Below are positions 15,994 through 24,885 of a DNA stretch of 64,000 nucleotides, one piece after another. The notes under the pieces were generated by a model. The model saw only the letters and a program-made list of their open reading frames with translations. It did not search any database and was not told the DNA's origin. Each line of letters opens with the position of its first letter. The first letter of the stretch is position 1. A program made the translations under genes and the position numbers. Source of the stretch: a virus. The stretch lies in IMG/VR virus record IMGVR_UViG_3300043411_000942, positions 1 through 64,000 of that record, one strand, 5' to 3'.

Positions 15994-16305
15994 GTGACTC
16001 AAATGGGCTGGGCTGACTTCTACATTGCAAAGCTACAGTCGGGGGAGGTAGTTAGCTTCCGCCCCCGAGGTAACTCTATGCAAGGCAGAATCGAGTCAGG
16101 TCAACTTGTAACTCTAGAGCCACCAACGCACCCTGTAGAAGCAGGCTGTATTGTCTTGTGTAAGGTAGCTGGAGCCCAGTACTTACACTTGGTTTTGGCG
16201 GTAGGTGCGGATGGTCGTTACAAGATCGGTAACAATAAGGGTCGTGTGAATGGGTGGTGCACGCCATCCCAAGTGTACGGAATTCTTACTAAAGTTGAGG
16301 CTTGA
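15994..16305 (+). CDS. LexA/S24-like peptidase-fold protein without DNA-binding domain, 103 aa
   Basis: SFRPRGNSMQGRIESGQLVTL (about 21-41) matches the Ser-containing S24 motif with the candidate nucleophile Ser28. The protein lacks the N-terminal helix-turn-helix of LexA/CI repressors, and I do not see a clear catalytic Lys. Such stand-alone domains are frequent in large phages. The start could be 15994 or 16003. Confidence 0.72.
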   Translation: MTQMGWADFYIAKLQSGEVVSFRPRGNSMQGRIESGQLVTLEPPTHPVEAGCIVLCKVAGAQYLHLVLAVGADGRYKIGNNKGRVNGWCTPSQVYGILTKVEA

Positions 16306-16317
16306 GTGACAGGTAAC

Positions 16318-16947
16318 ATGAAGACAGATACCGTTTTGGACCTCCAGTCGTGGGCCAATGCCAATGAGCCGGGCAAGGAGATGTTCTACGCCCAAGGTTT
16401 TTGGAATCAAGTCATGTTCTTACGGGACGATGTTGCGGGAGTACTGAGTTCTGGCTCGAACATCTACCCGAAGATCGAGGGTAGGGTAATCTCCCAACAC
16501 AGGTCGAAGTCTGTAAACCTACCCGTCGTGGCTTTTGTCCGCCCCGACCTGGAGTTGCGGATTGTCCTGCGAAACAACTTCTACAACTGGAAGATGAGCG
16601 TCAGCTCGAAAGCCCCCATCGAAGCTGACTTCACTGGCTTGTTCATCGAGTCGCCCCCGTTGGAGCCTGATTACACTGGGGACAACCTTTCCAGCGTATA
16701 CTTCGAGGGGTTCCCACACGAGGAAATCTTCGGGTACCGAAAGTCCAACTCTCTCAAGTGGAGTGCGGAGATTCACGGCAACTTTGACCTGATGACAACT
16801 CTGTTCCTCATCATGCGAGGGCTGGGTCAGGTGAAGCCTCTCGTGTATAACACAAGAGCTACGCACAAGATTCAGCTAGAGGAGGATGGTAAACGTCTTG
16901 ACAAGTACTTGGCTGAGGCAAGAGCCAAACGAGAAGCCCAAACATGA
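16318..16947 (+). CDS. Hypothetical protein, 209 aa
   Basis: ATG 16318 follows AGGT; a GTG at 16306 is an alternative. Mixed alpha/beta with aromatic-rich stretches (VLRNNFYNWKMSVSS) and a basic helical tail. No recognised domain. ATGA overlap with the next gene. Confidence 0.72.
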   Translation: MKTDTVLDLQSWANANEPGKEMFYAQGFWNQVMFLRDDVAGVLSSGSNIYPKIEGRVISQHRSKSVNLPVVAFVRPDLELRIVLRNNFYNWKMSVSSKAPIEADFTGLFIESPPLEPDYTGDNLSSVYFEGFPHEEIFGYRKSNSLKWSAEIHGNFDLMTTLFLIMRGLGQVKPLVYNTRATHKIQLEEDGKRLDKYLAEARAKREAQT

Positions 16948-17300
16948 GTCAACAGTACACCTACATTGGGCCATACCTAGAGTATACAGTCAAGGACCAC
17001 GAGAGGGGACCTGGTCATGATGTCTATGCACACCGCCTTAAACGGTTAGAGTTACTGGGATCGCACATTTACATCCCCAACGTCACCAAGGTAGAGCTTC
17101 CTGGTCAAACGTTTTCTTTCCGAGGAGAGGTCTGCTCTGGGTCTAGTCCAATTGCTGTTGACATGGCTTCAGCAAGCGTAGAGATTGTAAGCTTTTACGC
17201 TTGCTTTCAACGAGAAATTTTCTGCCTAAACGACTTCTACGATATACAAGAGGGTGATGCCCATTTCATACAGTGGGGAGCTGTTGTAAGTTGGCGGTAG
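16944..17300 (+). CDS. YxGPYLxxT-family hypothetical protein, 118 aa
   Basis: The N terminus YTYIGPYLEYTVKDHERG matches the start of the gene at 40470 (VVYMGPYLQFTLLHE), and both end with a beta strand plus QWG/QWV. They are probably distant paralogues. Function unknown. Confidence 0.72.
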   Translation: MSQQYTYIGPYLEYTVKDHERGPGHDVYAHRLKRLELLGSHIYIPNVTKVELPGQTFSFRGEVCSGSSPIAVDMASASVEIVSFYACFQREIFCLNDFYDIQEGDAHFIQWGAVVSWR

Positions 17301-17327
17301 GTGACATCTAAAGGAGAGGTGAACGAT

Positions 17328-17546
17328 ATGGCGAAGATTACGGACGAAGACCTAGGTAAGCTGGAGAACACGAAAAGCGACGTGGAGTGGGACGCGGTAT
17401 GCGACGCGATCAAGAAGAAGTATGGAGGCTACCCGGAGAACTGGTACCCCAAGGTGATCCTGAGCGGCTTCGCTGCGCGCGTAGCGGCAAAGTGGGGCGG
17501 TAGTGCAGAGATTCACGTCGTTCCGTTACTACAGGTGAAGCCGTGA
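17328..17546 (+). CDS. Hypothetical protein, 72 aa
   Basis: ATG 17328 is preceded by AAAGGAGAGGTG, one of the best Shine-Dalgarno sequences here. Starts MAKITDEDLGKLENTKSD. Function unknown. Confidence 0.72.
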   Translation: MAKITDEDLGKLENTKSDVEWDAVCDAIKKKYGGYPENWYPKVILSGFAARVAAKWGGSAEIHVVPLLQVKP

Positions 17547-17872
17547 GTGAAGGATATGCAGAAGAGAATGAGATCTTCGAGATCTGCAAGAAAGAGGCTC
17601 GTCTAAGGCAAGCCTTGGAGGCCAAGCAGCTTGAGCGTCAAGCAGAGCTGATTGGCCAACACCTAGAGAAATACCTTGATCGAAAGCTCGCCAGCTCTCA
17701 TTGCGAACCCACACACTTAATGGAAATCAGGCGTCTTCGAGCACTCTGCATTGAGGCAGCCGATCTGCTAACCACCTTCCGGGTGAACTCTGATCAACTA
17801 TGTAGACCCTGGGAGCATGGTGGTGTGGACCTTGTAACTCGGCTACGAGAGGCAGGTAAGCCACATGGCTAA
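17543..17872 (+). CDS. Hypothetical helical protein, 109 aa
   Basis: GTG start in a GTGA overlap. Strongly helical, charged N-terminal half (KKEARLRQALEAKQLERQAE). No recognised domain. Confidence 0.72.
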   Translation: MSEGYAEENEIFEICKKEARLRQALEAKQLERQAELIGQHLEKYLDRKLASSHCEPTHLMEIRRLRALCIEAADLLTTFRVNSDQLCRPWEHGGVDLVTRLREAGKPHG

Positions 17873-18095
17873 GACGGATATTGAAATCGACCCTGGATAT
17901 GGGGATGGTACCCATATCCAGTGGCTTGTCGTTCACTCCTCTGAGACCCCTGAGACTCAGCTAGTGCATATCTCATGTGAGCACACGGATAGTCTTGGAA
18001 GGCGTGTGCGAGATGCGGATCAAGGGGTGACGTTTGAGACCAAGCACTTGGCCAAAGTCATTGAGGCCCTTACTCTCATGCAAGCTAGCACCTAG
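17865..18095 (+). CDS. Hypothetical protein, 76 aa
   Basis: Starts MAKTDIEIDPGYGDGTHIQW; His-rich beta core. Its tail overlaps the convergent nucleoside hydrolase gene by 11 bases and no terminator is seen between them. Confidence 0.7.
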   Translation: MAKTDIEIDPGYGDGTHIQWLVVHSSETPETQLVHISCEHTDSLGRRVRDADQGVTFETKHLAKVIEALTLMQAST

Positions 18096-18942
18096 TGAGG
18101 ACCTCGAAGAGGCGCTCACGGTTGACGTTGATCGAAATCTGGACGGAACTTCCAGGGCTCAACTTTGAGCCCCATTCGCCCTTACTTCGATAGACCTCAA
18201 CCTCCCTAAATTCACATACGGAGGGGTCGATAGCTACAGCTAGAGCTAAAGGGTCATGAATAAGCTTACCTTCAGGCTTATTCTTGAGATAGTGGGTCAT
18301 ACCCTCATAGGCTAGCCTGACCCCAGCGGTCACCTTTGGAAGGGAGGCTACTCTAGAGTGGAATGCTTCGTCCCAACATACTCCATGACACACATTTTTT
18401 GACACGAGTAGGGCTGGCATCCCAGAAGCAAGAAGCTGCTCAGCCTCCCGTGGGGACCCATTAAAGTTGAACGTGGGGCAGGTGGCCTTACCATCGAACT
18501 TTTTCAGCCTGAACTCTGGAGGTACAACAGGATCCCCAGCAAAGCCTCCTTGACCTACCCACCTACGAAATCGAAGCTCGTCCACGATGCCCTTGACATT
18601 CTTCAAAGGGCCTCCTGTAAGAAGCGTTACATTGGAGCCGATTTTGGAGTTAGCGAGCAGTAGGGCTTGTGCTGTTGTTCGCATCGAGGCAGAGTGCGCA
18701 CCTAGCCACTTATCGTGGAAGCCAGATACAGATGGCTTCTCTCTCGATGGATCGCCTCCAACAAGAACCTCTGACTTCCCTAGTCGAGCAAGTACATGCT
18801 CGACTAGACCCACTTGGTCCTTTCCTCCAGGAGTGACCGTCACACCTATCAGATTGACCTCTGGGTGGGTTGCTGCGATGGCTAGAGTGAGGATGTCATC
18901 GGGGTCTTGAGTCTCACAGTCGAAGTGTAGGTCCATGGTCAC
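18085..18942 (-). CDS. Inosine-uridine preferring nucleoside N-ribohydrolase-like protein
   Basis: 285 aa; GTG 18942 in a GTGA overlap or ATG 18936. The N-terminal DCETQDPDDILTLAIAA is the Asp-rich calcium site (DxDxxxDD type), LLTGGPLKNV fits the substrate loop, and FNFNGSPREAEQLL and HDPLALAVA complete the family pattern. These enzymes split nucleosides into base and ribose. Residues 1-4 being short means no signal peptide. It ends the long 27311-18085 operon and may recycle or remove nucleosides during infection. Confidence 0.85.
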   Translation of the reverse strand: MTMDLHFDCETQDPDDILTLAIAATHPEVNLIGVTVTPGGKDQVGLVEHVLARLGKSEVLVGGDPSREKPSVSGFHDKWLGAHSASMRTTAQALLLANSKIGSNVTLLTGGPLKNVKGIVDELRFRRWVGQGGFAGDPVVPPEFRLKKFDGKATCPTFNFNGSPREAEQLLASGMPALLVSKNVCHGVCWDEAFHSRVASLPKVTAGVRLAYEGMTHYLKNKPEGKLIHDPLALAVAIDPSVCEFREVEVYRSKGEWGSKLSPGSSVQISINVNRERLFEVLTRC

Positions 18943-19331
18943 AATCCAAGTACTTTGGTGAACCCTTTGATGGGTTTGGTAGTGAGAGCAGTAAAGAGAC
19001 CAGGAACGGAGGTGCCTCTAGGTGAGACCTTTACTGCGAAAAGGTAGGCCTGGCTTGTACCTAAAGTGAAAGTGAATGGCCAAGCTCCATCTACTTTGGA
19101 GTAGCCAAGACTTTCGACCATTGAAGCCGCCTCACGGAGAATAAAGGCTTCAGGATTTGCAACCTCCATATCGACTAGAACCCCACACTCTCGCCAAAGT
19201 CTACCTAATTCAGATGCTATGTGGGCAAAGATTGCCTTTGGGTCTGTCTCTGTGGGGTTGGATTCCAACTTAGCGGTAGTCGGAATCATTATCACTAAGT
19301 AGTCCCCCATCATTACGTACCCATTCATCAC
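18939..19331 (-). CDS. Hypothetical protein, 130 aa
   Basis: Starts MMNGYVMMGDYLVIMIPT, then a helix rich in Glu. The short hydrophobic front is not a clear membrane segment. Overlaps its neighbours by 4 nt on both sides. Confidence 0.72.
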   Translation of the reverse strand: MMNGYVMMGDYLVIMIPTTAKLESNPTETDPKAIFAHIASELGRLWRECGVLVDMEVANPEAFILREAASMVESLGYSKVDGAWPFTFTLGTSQAYLFAVKVSPRGTSVPGLFTALTTKPIKGFTKVLGL

Positions 19332-20086
19332 GTACCTCCTGTCATCTCAGACCAACGTGCGGATAGCATTCGAGCGTAATCCGCTGGCTTCAGCCCATAG
19401 TGCCCAAAAGAGTACCCTTCGTTACGCTCTACGAGCAGGGTAAGGCCATCGGAGGTTACCCCCCAATCACAACAGTAGGCAATGGGTGCCCCTGCTTCTT
19501 GATGAGCTGCTGTAGCTTGCTCGATAAGAAGTCTGTCAGGGGCTTTCGACCAATCCCCACGATACAGACGAACATCTAGAATATGTCCTTGCAAGATGAA
19601 TGCTCGGTATTCAGCTACAAACTGCACTGGAGTTGACGTCCAAAGCAGAGTGTCATCGGGCACGGTTACGGTCCTAGCTCTAGACTCCACATCTCCAACC
19701 CAAAGCAGGCCTGTAAAGAGCTTGTGCTCCTTCGGCTTGATGAAGATAGGCTCAATACTGGAACGAACTTCGAACATGGTTGCCGTACCAAGAGTACGCC
19801 CTAAGTAGGGTTGTAGTTCCTCTGGATAGTCCACGTTTTCCGGTGGGGTCTTACCCATGGCTTTGAGTCCTGCGTGGACGTCTCCAATGAACCCAGCGAC
19901 TCCTACTGTAGGGCTTAGGTCCAACTTTTCAGCAAGATCGTCGACCCAGTAGAAGGGTTTCGTTTCTACCCCATGCGTCCACATGCCCCTACGAGCATAG
20001 TCGCACAACTCGCCATCGGGAAACTCTTCTCGATACCGAACGTAGAAGGCAGTGGCTTCAATGTTACCTAAGGTAGGATACGACAT
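19328..20086 (-). CDS. ATP-grasp domain protein, R2K-type clade
   Basis: 252 aa. FIKPKEHKLFTGLLW (about 114-128), VAEYRAFILQGHILDVRLYRGDW (about 156-178) and LLVERNEGYSFGHYGL (about 222-237) match phage ATP-grasp proteins of the R2K clade, which ligate amino groups to carboxylates and are proposed to modify peptides. The Lys, Glu and Arg positions expected for ATP/Mg binding are present. The substrate is unknown; neighbours give no peptide gene. Overlaps the upstream gene by 23 nt. Confidence 0.78.
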   Translation of the reverse strand: MSYPTLGNIEATAFYVRYREEFPDGELCDYARRGMWTHGVETKPFYWVDDLAEKLDLSPTVGVAGFIGDVHAGLKAMGKTPPENVDYPEELQPYLGRTLGTATMFEVRSSIEPIFIKPKEHKLFTGLLWVGDVESRARTVTVPDDTLLWTSTPVQFVAEYRAFILQGHILDVRLYRGDWSKAPDRLLIEQATAAHQEAGAPIAYCCDWGVTSDGLTLLVERNEGYSFGHYGLKPADYARMLSARWSEMTGGT

Positions 20087-20702
20087 AGGCTAGCCCTCTA
20101 CGAACATACAGGTGCGGGACATTGTCCCTATCTACAACAAGCTCCCAATCCCCCTTGGGGTTGGACTTCACCGTTCGCTCCTTACGCACACCTTCATCCC
20201 AATCCATCTTAGGTTGTGGCAAAGCCAACGCGGAAACTGGGAACTTACGATGCAAGTCGATTGCATCCAAGTTGTAGCTACGAACTGCCTTTAGGCAGGC
20301 TTTGAGCTTACGATCCAAGCTCATCTTTTTGTAGGCCTTTGGCGCCCAGCAGTATGCTCGGCAAAGGTCGTCGTCGATAGTATACCCCTTTACGATGATG
20401 GCTTGCTGTAACAACCTAGCTAGCTCTATGTCTAGTGGCGGGCTCAAAAGTCCCTGAAGTGAGGGGGCTAGACAAGTCAACTCACAGAACAACCTACGAA
20501 GCTCTTGAGTAAGTTGTGGCCTCCACTGGTAGTCCCCCCAGTATCGACGTTCTAGCTTGGTTGGGTCGCAAATTCCACTAGGAGTTTCAGCTAGCTTCGT
20601 CAACTCAGCTAGAGTCTCAAAGCAGGCGTTAAGCTGTAAGCTAAGGAATTGGCCAGTAGTGAGCTGCATGCTGACAAGTTGGTCTGTAAGTGAGCGGGGC
20701 AT
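20064..20702 (-). CDS. Hypothetical protein, 212 aa
   Basis: Helical protein with a Cys-containing middle and a basic C terminus (KERTVKSNPKGDWELVVD). Start overlaps the upstream stop (TAATG). No recognised family. Confidence 0.72.
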   Translation of the reverse strand: MPRSLTDQLVSMQLTTGQFLSLQLNACFETLAELTKLAETPSGICDPTKLERRYWGDYQWRPQLTQELRRLFCELTCLAPSLQGLLSPPLDIELARLLQQAIIVKGYTIDDDLCRAYCWAPKAYKKMSLDRKLKACLKAVRSYNLDAIDLHRKFPVSALALPQPKMDWDEGVRKERTVKSNPKGDWELVVDRDNVPHLYVRRGLAYVVSYLR

Positions 20703-20902
20703 TATCTTTCTCCGTACTTCTCTTCAATGTAGTGGGACAGGTACACACCAATGACTACCCCTACAGCGACTAGTCGATCCAAGGAAACCAAACCGCTTGA
20801 GAGTAGATGGACTGACATCCCCAACACAAATATGGTCAACGTGGATAGGAACCCAGCAAGGAGTAACCCCCAGAAAGCATTAGTAGCTGGGGTTCCCCTC
20901 AT
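20702..20902 (-). CDS. Small membrane protein, two TM segments, 66 aa
   Basis: Hydrophobic stretches at about residues 9-28 (FWGLLLAGFLSTLTIFVLG) and 40-56 (LDRLVAVGVVIGVYL) with a charged tail (HYIEEKYGER) predict a hairpin in the inner membrane. Function unknown. Confidence 0.75.
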   Translation of the reverse strand: MRGTPATNAFWGLLLAGFLSTLTIFVLGMSVHLLSSGLVSLDRLVAVGVVIGVYLSHYIEEKYGER

Positions 20903-21366
20903 AGTGCATCCAAACTAGCTGCTATATCAAGTAGACGCTTACATCGTACGCAGGTAACGTTAGCTATTTTGCCACTGTGAGCCCCCCTGGCCTCAATCCG
21001 GTCCCTATCTCGACCATTTAGACAAGCAGACCGCCCCTTCTCATGCAGACCACACCTAATGACAGATAGCTCGCCAGAGTAGTGGACGACTAGCTTTGGT
21101 GGCTTTTCTCTTCTCTGCCACTCCGCGTCCCACTCGAACTCCAAGAGCTTATTGACCGCCTCAATATGGGCTATCAATGCTCTTTTCCTATCTCCAGATA
21201 GAAGAGCTTTTGACGCTGCTAAGACCTCAACGATAGCCTTTGCGTGAGCTTGAGCCCTGCGGGAATTCTTGACCCACTCCCCGTACACCTCAGGGCGATA
21301 GACCTGAACAGGGTCGTTCATGTCAAAGTTGGTATGATTTGCTTCGTATTTGTATGGGTCGGTCAT
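20899..21366 (-). CDS. Hypothetical protein, 155 aa
   Basis: ATG 21366 (MTDPYKYEANHTNF) overlaps the upstream stop. Long central helix and a C-terminal CVRC pair plus earlier Cys residues. Function unknown. Confidence 0.72.
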   Translation of the reverse strand: MTDPYKYEANHTNFDMNDPVQVYRPEVYGEWVKNSRRAQAHAKAIVEVLAASKALLSGDRKRALIAHIEAVNKLLEFEWDAEWQRREKPPKLVVHYSGELSVIRCGLHEKGRSACLNGRDRDRIEARGAHSGKIANVTCVRCKRLLDIAASLDAL

Positions 21367-21563
21367 GGTTTCCCCAGCTTGAAATCCAGTCCAGCCTTTG
21401 CCAGGCGATCCCGCCACGAATTATCTCTGCCTTGACATCGGATAATGGTTTTCGTACAGCGGTCCTTGACTGGAATGCTCCTTCCGTTGTGGTACATCTT
21501 GCACTCGCACCCCTCGAAGGACTCCCAGATCGCTTTGCGAAGGGCCTTCTCTTCTCTAGTCAT
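21363..21563 (-). CDS. Small Cys-containing protein, 66 aa
   Basis: Helical start MTREEKALRKAIWESF followed by CECKMYH and two further Cys residues; possible metal site. Coupled on both sides. Confidence 0.72.
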   Translation of the reverse strand: MTREEKALRKAIWESFEGCECKMYHNGRSIPVKDRCTKTIIRCQGRDNSWRDRLAKAGLDFKLGKP

Positions 21564-21997
21564 GGGAAGTTCTTTCCGCTAAACGCCACCAAATTTTGGG
21601 TTACGCTATCAGAAGTTGGAGGGTCCCCCAGTGTGTTACGGCATCGTTCAATGAAGTCCCGTTCTTCTTGCGCTTCCTCTTTGTCAAGGTCGCCAGATTC
21701 CTCGCTCGCCTCTACCGCCATGTCTAGGTGTGTGCATGCCTCTCGCAGCGACGCTTTCAGCTTTTCCACCTCCGCCTCAGCAGCAAGCACCATGGGTCCG
21801 AGCCTCTGAATAAGCTCCTCATCCATGAGAGTGCGAGCCTCCGCAGCCTGAAGCCGCGCGGAGATCTTTACATTCTCGGCAAGAAGGTCCCTCACATCAT
21901 CTAGGACCTGGATCGTGAGACAGTCACGAGAGTCCATAATCCCGTTAGCCCACGCCATGTTTCGCAGTCGTTCCCTTGAATCTTCTGTTGTCTTCAT
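21560..21997 (-). CDS. Coiled-coil hypothetical protein, 145 aa
   Basis: Residues about 35-115 are a continuous charged helix (AAEAEVEKLKASLREACTHL) predicted as coiled coil. Similar proteins occur repeatedly in this genome. Confidence 0.74.
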   Translation of the reverse strand: MKTTEDSRERLRNMAWANGIMDSRDCLTIQVLDDVRDLLAENVKISARLQAAEARTLMDEELIQRLGPMVLAAEAEVEKLKASLREACTHLDMAVEASEESGDLDKEEAQEERDFIERCRNTLGDPPTSDSVTQNLVAFSGKNFP

Positions 21998-22455
21998 GGT
22001 GCCGGATGTGCAATTGGAGTATTTGGCTTCTTTCGGATTCCGTAAGTGGTGCGCTTACGGTTCCCATGGTTGGCTACCCCCCAGCCATCGAGATCTCTAC
22101 GGACCCAAGCTTTCAGCTCAGCCACAATGAGCTTAGCTTCACGCTTGTAAGCTGCGAGGTCTAGGACCATCCCATTTACTTCGATAGGCTCAGCTTCACA
22201 GGTTTCCACTTGGGCCTTTGTTCCCCATCCCACGGATAGCTCCTTGAGTGCTTTCTCACACATAGCTACTCTCGCAGATAGAGTCCGATTACGAAACTTC
22301 ATGGCCATTGCTAGCACACCAGGGACCCCAGGAGGCCACTGCTCTCTGGTAAACCGAGAGGCGCTCATGGAGCCCATCAAACTTTCAGGGGTGACCACCT
22401 TGTTCTTCTTTCGCAAGGTAGTCGCCCGATACTTAAGTAGCTCAAGTAGAGTCAT
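21994..22455 (-). CDS. Hypothetical protein, 153 aa
   Basis: Basic helical N terminus (LLKYRATTLRKKNKVV) and basic C terminus (NHGNRKRTTYGIRKKPN). No known domain; nucleic-acid binding is possible from charge only. Confidence 0.72.
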   Translation of the reverse strand: MTLLELLKYRATTLRKKNKVVTPESLMGSMSASRFTREQWPPGVPGVLAMAMKFRNRTLSARVAMCEKALKELSVGWGTKAQVETCEAEPIEVNGMVLDLAAYKREAKLIVAELKAWVRRDLDGWGVANHGNRKRTTYGIRKKPNTPIAHPAP

Positions 22456-22459
22456 CTAG

Positions 22460-22798
22460 TCACTCGCCTTTCGTAAATTCGGTAATGATTCTCGTAGGCC
22501 AGTCCACACTCCAATCATACCGATTGACACAGAGTCTATGGATCTCAGTCACTAGCTCTAGTTCTTTTTCTCCCCAATTGCAGGTGCTCCCGTAAAGTAC
22601 GTAATCGTGAGCCACTGGCTCGACCTTATAGCCCACAGCTGGAGAGGTAATTTGCTCTCGTACTATACCATAGGAGAAGGGTAGTGTGCCTCCTTCCCCT
22701 TTGTTAACATCTACGAATCGAATCAGGTCCCCAGGCTTGAACTTGAACTTGATACCCCCTGCCCAAATGAGCAGACCCCTCATCTCATCTTCTGTCAT
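22460..22798 (-). CDS. Hypothetical protein, possible SH3-like barrel, 112 aa
   Basis: IKFKFKPGDLIRFVDVNKGEG resembles the start of small beta-barrel proteins that begin with a PGD turn. Lies between the helicase and the 21994 gene in one operon. Confidence 0.72.
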   Translation of the reverse strand: MTEDEMRGLLIWAGGIKFKFKPGDLIRFVDVNKGEGGTLPFSYGIVREQITSPAVGYKVEPVAHDYVLYGSTCNWGEKELELVTEIHRLCVNRYDWSVDWPTRIITEFTKGE

Positions 22799-22801
22799 GC
22801 T

Positions 22802-24517
22802 TCACTTCACATGCTTTGCGAGGTAGCTAAGAGCTAGCTTCTTAATGTGTCCTGGGTCCACCTGAAGCCGTTCGAGCAGGTCTCCCTCCTCTGGCTTGAG
22901 GGCTCCGTCCAGTTGCTGGAGCTTCAAACCTAGAACCTCGGATACGATAGGGTCAGACCCTGTATTGGCAGTGAGGTAGTAAGCGACCACGGGGTTACCT
23001 TGACCATCTCGATAGACTCTAGCCAGACACTGATCCATTACACCAGGAGACCAATCCAACTCCGCAAATACGACAGTACTGCACTTGAATTGTAGCCCGT
23101 CCAACCCAGCCCCACTTCGTAGGGACATGAGAAGGATCTGACTATCTCCATCGCAGAATGCCTTCTTAGCTCTCTCTTTTTGACCTACCGTCTCAGACCC
23201 TGTATAGAGTAGGGGATTGAACTCCTTTAGGCGGTCTAGAAGGATGCTATACACCTCCCGATGCCAAGCGAAAACAAGGATCTTCTCCCCACTCTCAGCA
23301 AGCATCTTCACGAACTCCGCAACAAATGGCACTTTTGCCACTCCTGTTGCTTGTCGGAGCTTGTTGGATAGCTCCTCAGAGGCGAGCATCTTGGCCCCCT
23401 TCTTGACCTCTTTCTCTCCAAGGATGATTCGAGCAAGCTCCATGCAAGCATCGTTGACCTTGTTGAGGGCCTCAGGGTTTGCGTCTACCGTATGCTCAAT
23501 CTTCTGTAGAGCCGGTAGCTCTCTCGCAATGTCCTTGCGCGTTCTCCGTAGCATCATCCCAGAGCCTCGAAGATACTCTCCAAACGCCTTTGGCGAGGCT
23601 AGCCTAGGCTTATCTCCATAGGTGTGAGAACACCACTCCCGAGTAAACTCCTCGAATGACCCGAGTTGGCCAGGGAACAGGATGTTCAGAACAGCGTAGA
23701 ACTCACCTCCATAGTTGAAAATAGGAGTCGCACTCAAACCGCTACGATACTGAGCACTTTCCGAAAGCATTGCCGCTGCCTGGTACTTCGCTGGAGTCTT
23801 CGATCCAAACCCAGACCTTAGCTCTTGAATCTCATCGAAAATGACAGACTTCAATCCCGACTCGGATAGCGTGTGAGCCCAACGGGCCAGCTTCGCGTAA
23901 TTCAGGATGGTAACGTCAGGAAACTGAGGGGCAATCTTGTACTTCTTCGCTACGGCCTTTGTCAGGTCGTAGGGGTTACCTACCTTAACCACATGAGTCT
24001 TCAACTGAGGTAGAAAGCGATTGACTTGCTCTTCCCACTGAGGAGGAAGGCTGGTCATCGTAACTACCAAGGCTGGAAGGGTCTTGGCGTCACTGAGGGT
24101 ACAGAGCGCTGATACCGTCTTCCCCGTGCCAAGATCGTCAGCAAGAAGCAATGCTCCTGTAGACAGAATCAGGTCTCCTGCAATCTTCTGGTAGTCCCTG
24201 GGGGGTAGGGCCAGGTCAAAGCTACGAGTTGTTGACGGGTTCGCTAGGAACCTCTGAACGAGACTCTCTTTTTCCTTGTGGACGGAGGACCGACCCTGAA
24301 GACGCTCAAGATCTAGAGCGGACACCTCGTAGGGCTCATATCTAGAGATGAACCATTCCAGGTCTCTTGCGGTCTCAGGGGAGTCGCTGAGGTGGAGGGC
24401 CTTACTAGGACCTTGCTGGGCCTTCGAGAAGACCCGCTTTGCTCGCATCAAGATGTGAGGTGGGGCTTCTAAAACCCACTCTTTTTTCTTGACTCCATAG
24501 CTTAACCTCATAGCCAA
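22802..24517 (-). CDS. SNF2-family DEAD-like helicase, 571 aa
   Basis: Motif I DLGTGKT (128-134), motif II FDEIQE (227-232), motif III SATP (about 256), and C-terminal helicase motifs LLMSLRSGAGLDGL and QCLARVYRDGQ. The Q-like PPRDYQ lies at about 105. Residues 1-100 are a family-specific N terminus. SNF2 proteins translocate on dsDNA; phage versions act in replication, recombination or packaging-linked remodelling. It overlaps the downstream end of the VRR-NUC-like gene by 10 nt, a common phage pairing. Confidence 0.9.
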   Translation of the reverse strand: MAMRLSYGVKKKEWVLEAPPHILMRAKRVFSKAQQGPSKALHLSDSPETARDLEWFISRYEPYEVSALDLERLQGRSSVHKEKESLVQRFLANPSTTRSFDLALPPRDYQKIAGDLILSTGALLLADDLGTGKTVSALCTLSDAKTLPALVVTMTSLPPQWEEQVNRFLPQLKTHVVKVGNPYDLTKAVAKKYKIAPQFPDVTILNYAKLARWAHTLSESGLKSVIFDEIQELRSGFGSKTPAKYQAAAMLSESAQYRSGLSATPIFNYGGEFYAVLNILFPGQLGSFEEFTREWCSHTYGDKPRLASPKAFGEYLRGSGMMLRRTRKDIARELPALQKIEHTVDANPEALNKVNDACMELARIILGEKEVKKGAKMLASEELSNKLRQATGVAKVPFVAEFVKMLAESGEKILVFAWHREVYSILLDRLKEFNPLLYTGSETVGQKERAKKAFCDGDSQILLMSLRSGAGLDGLQFKCSTVVFAELDWSPGVMDQCLARVYRDGQGNPVVAYYLTANTGSDPIVSEVLGLKLQQLDGALKPEEGDLLERLQVDPGHIKKLALSYLAKHVK

Positions 24518-24858
24518 CCTCCCACCTGAAGGACGCGTACAGGCTTTCCTTGTAACACGGAAACGAGCCCCTTGTGAGAGCTTTTCGTGGTCACAAGAAG
24601 TAGACCTTCAACCTCTGGAAAGGCTAGGTACCGATGAATCTGGCGTAACATGGGGGCTAACCCGCCACCCACCTTGACCTCTATTCCCAGAGCACCCACA
24701 AGGAAGTCTATCCGCGACTTCGCATCTAGCTTGACCTCCCTCTGGTAAGAGTACCCTAAGGTCTCCAGGGCAGCTTGGAGGGCACTTTGCAGGACAACTT
24801 CGCTGTCAAAACGGTACTTGTACCTGCTCAAGCCTTCATGTAATTCGTCTAGAGTCAC
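24508..24858 (-). CDS. VRR-NUC-like PD-(D/E)XK nuclease, 116 aa
   Basis: Residues about 45-62 read SRIDFLVGALGIEVKVGG, the D...E.K core of VRR-NUC or related restriction-endonuclease-like folds, followed by an LLLVTTKSSHK strand. Family members act as structure-specific nucleases, often beside SNF2 helicases in phages, as here. Confidence 0.75.
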   Translation of the reverse strand: MTLDELHEGLSRYKYRFDSEVVLQSALQAALETLGYSYQREVKLDAKSRIDFLVGALGIEVKVGGGLAPMLRQIHRYLAFPEVEGLLLVTTKSSHKGLVSVLQGKPVRVLQVGGWL

Positions 24859-24885
24859 GAAGAGCAGGTACCATAGAATGGACTA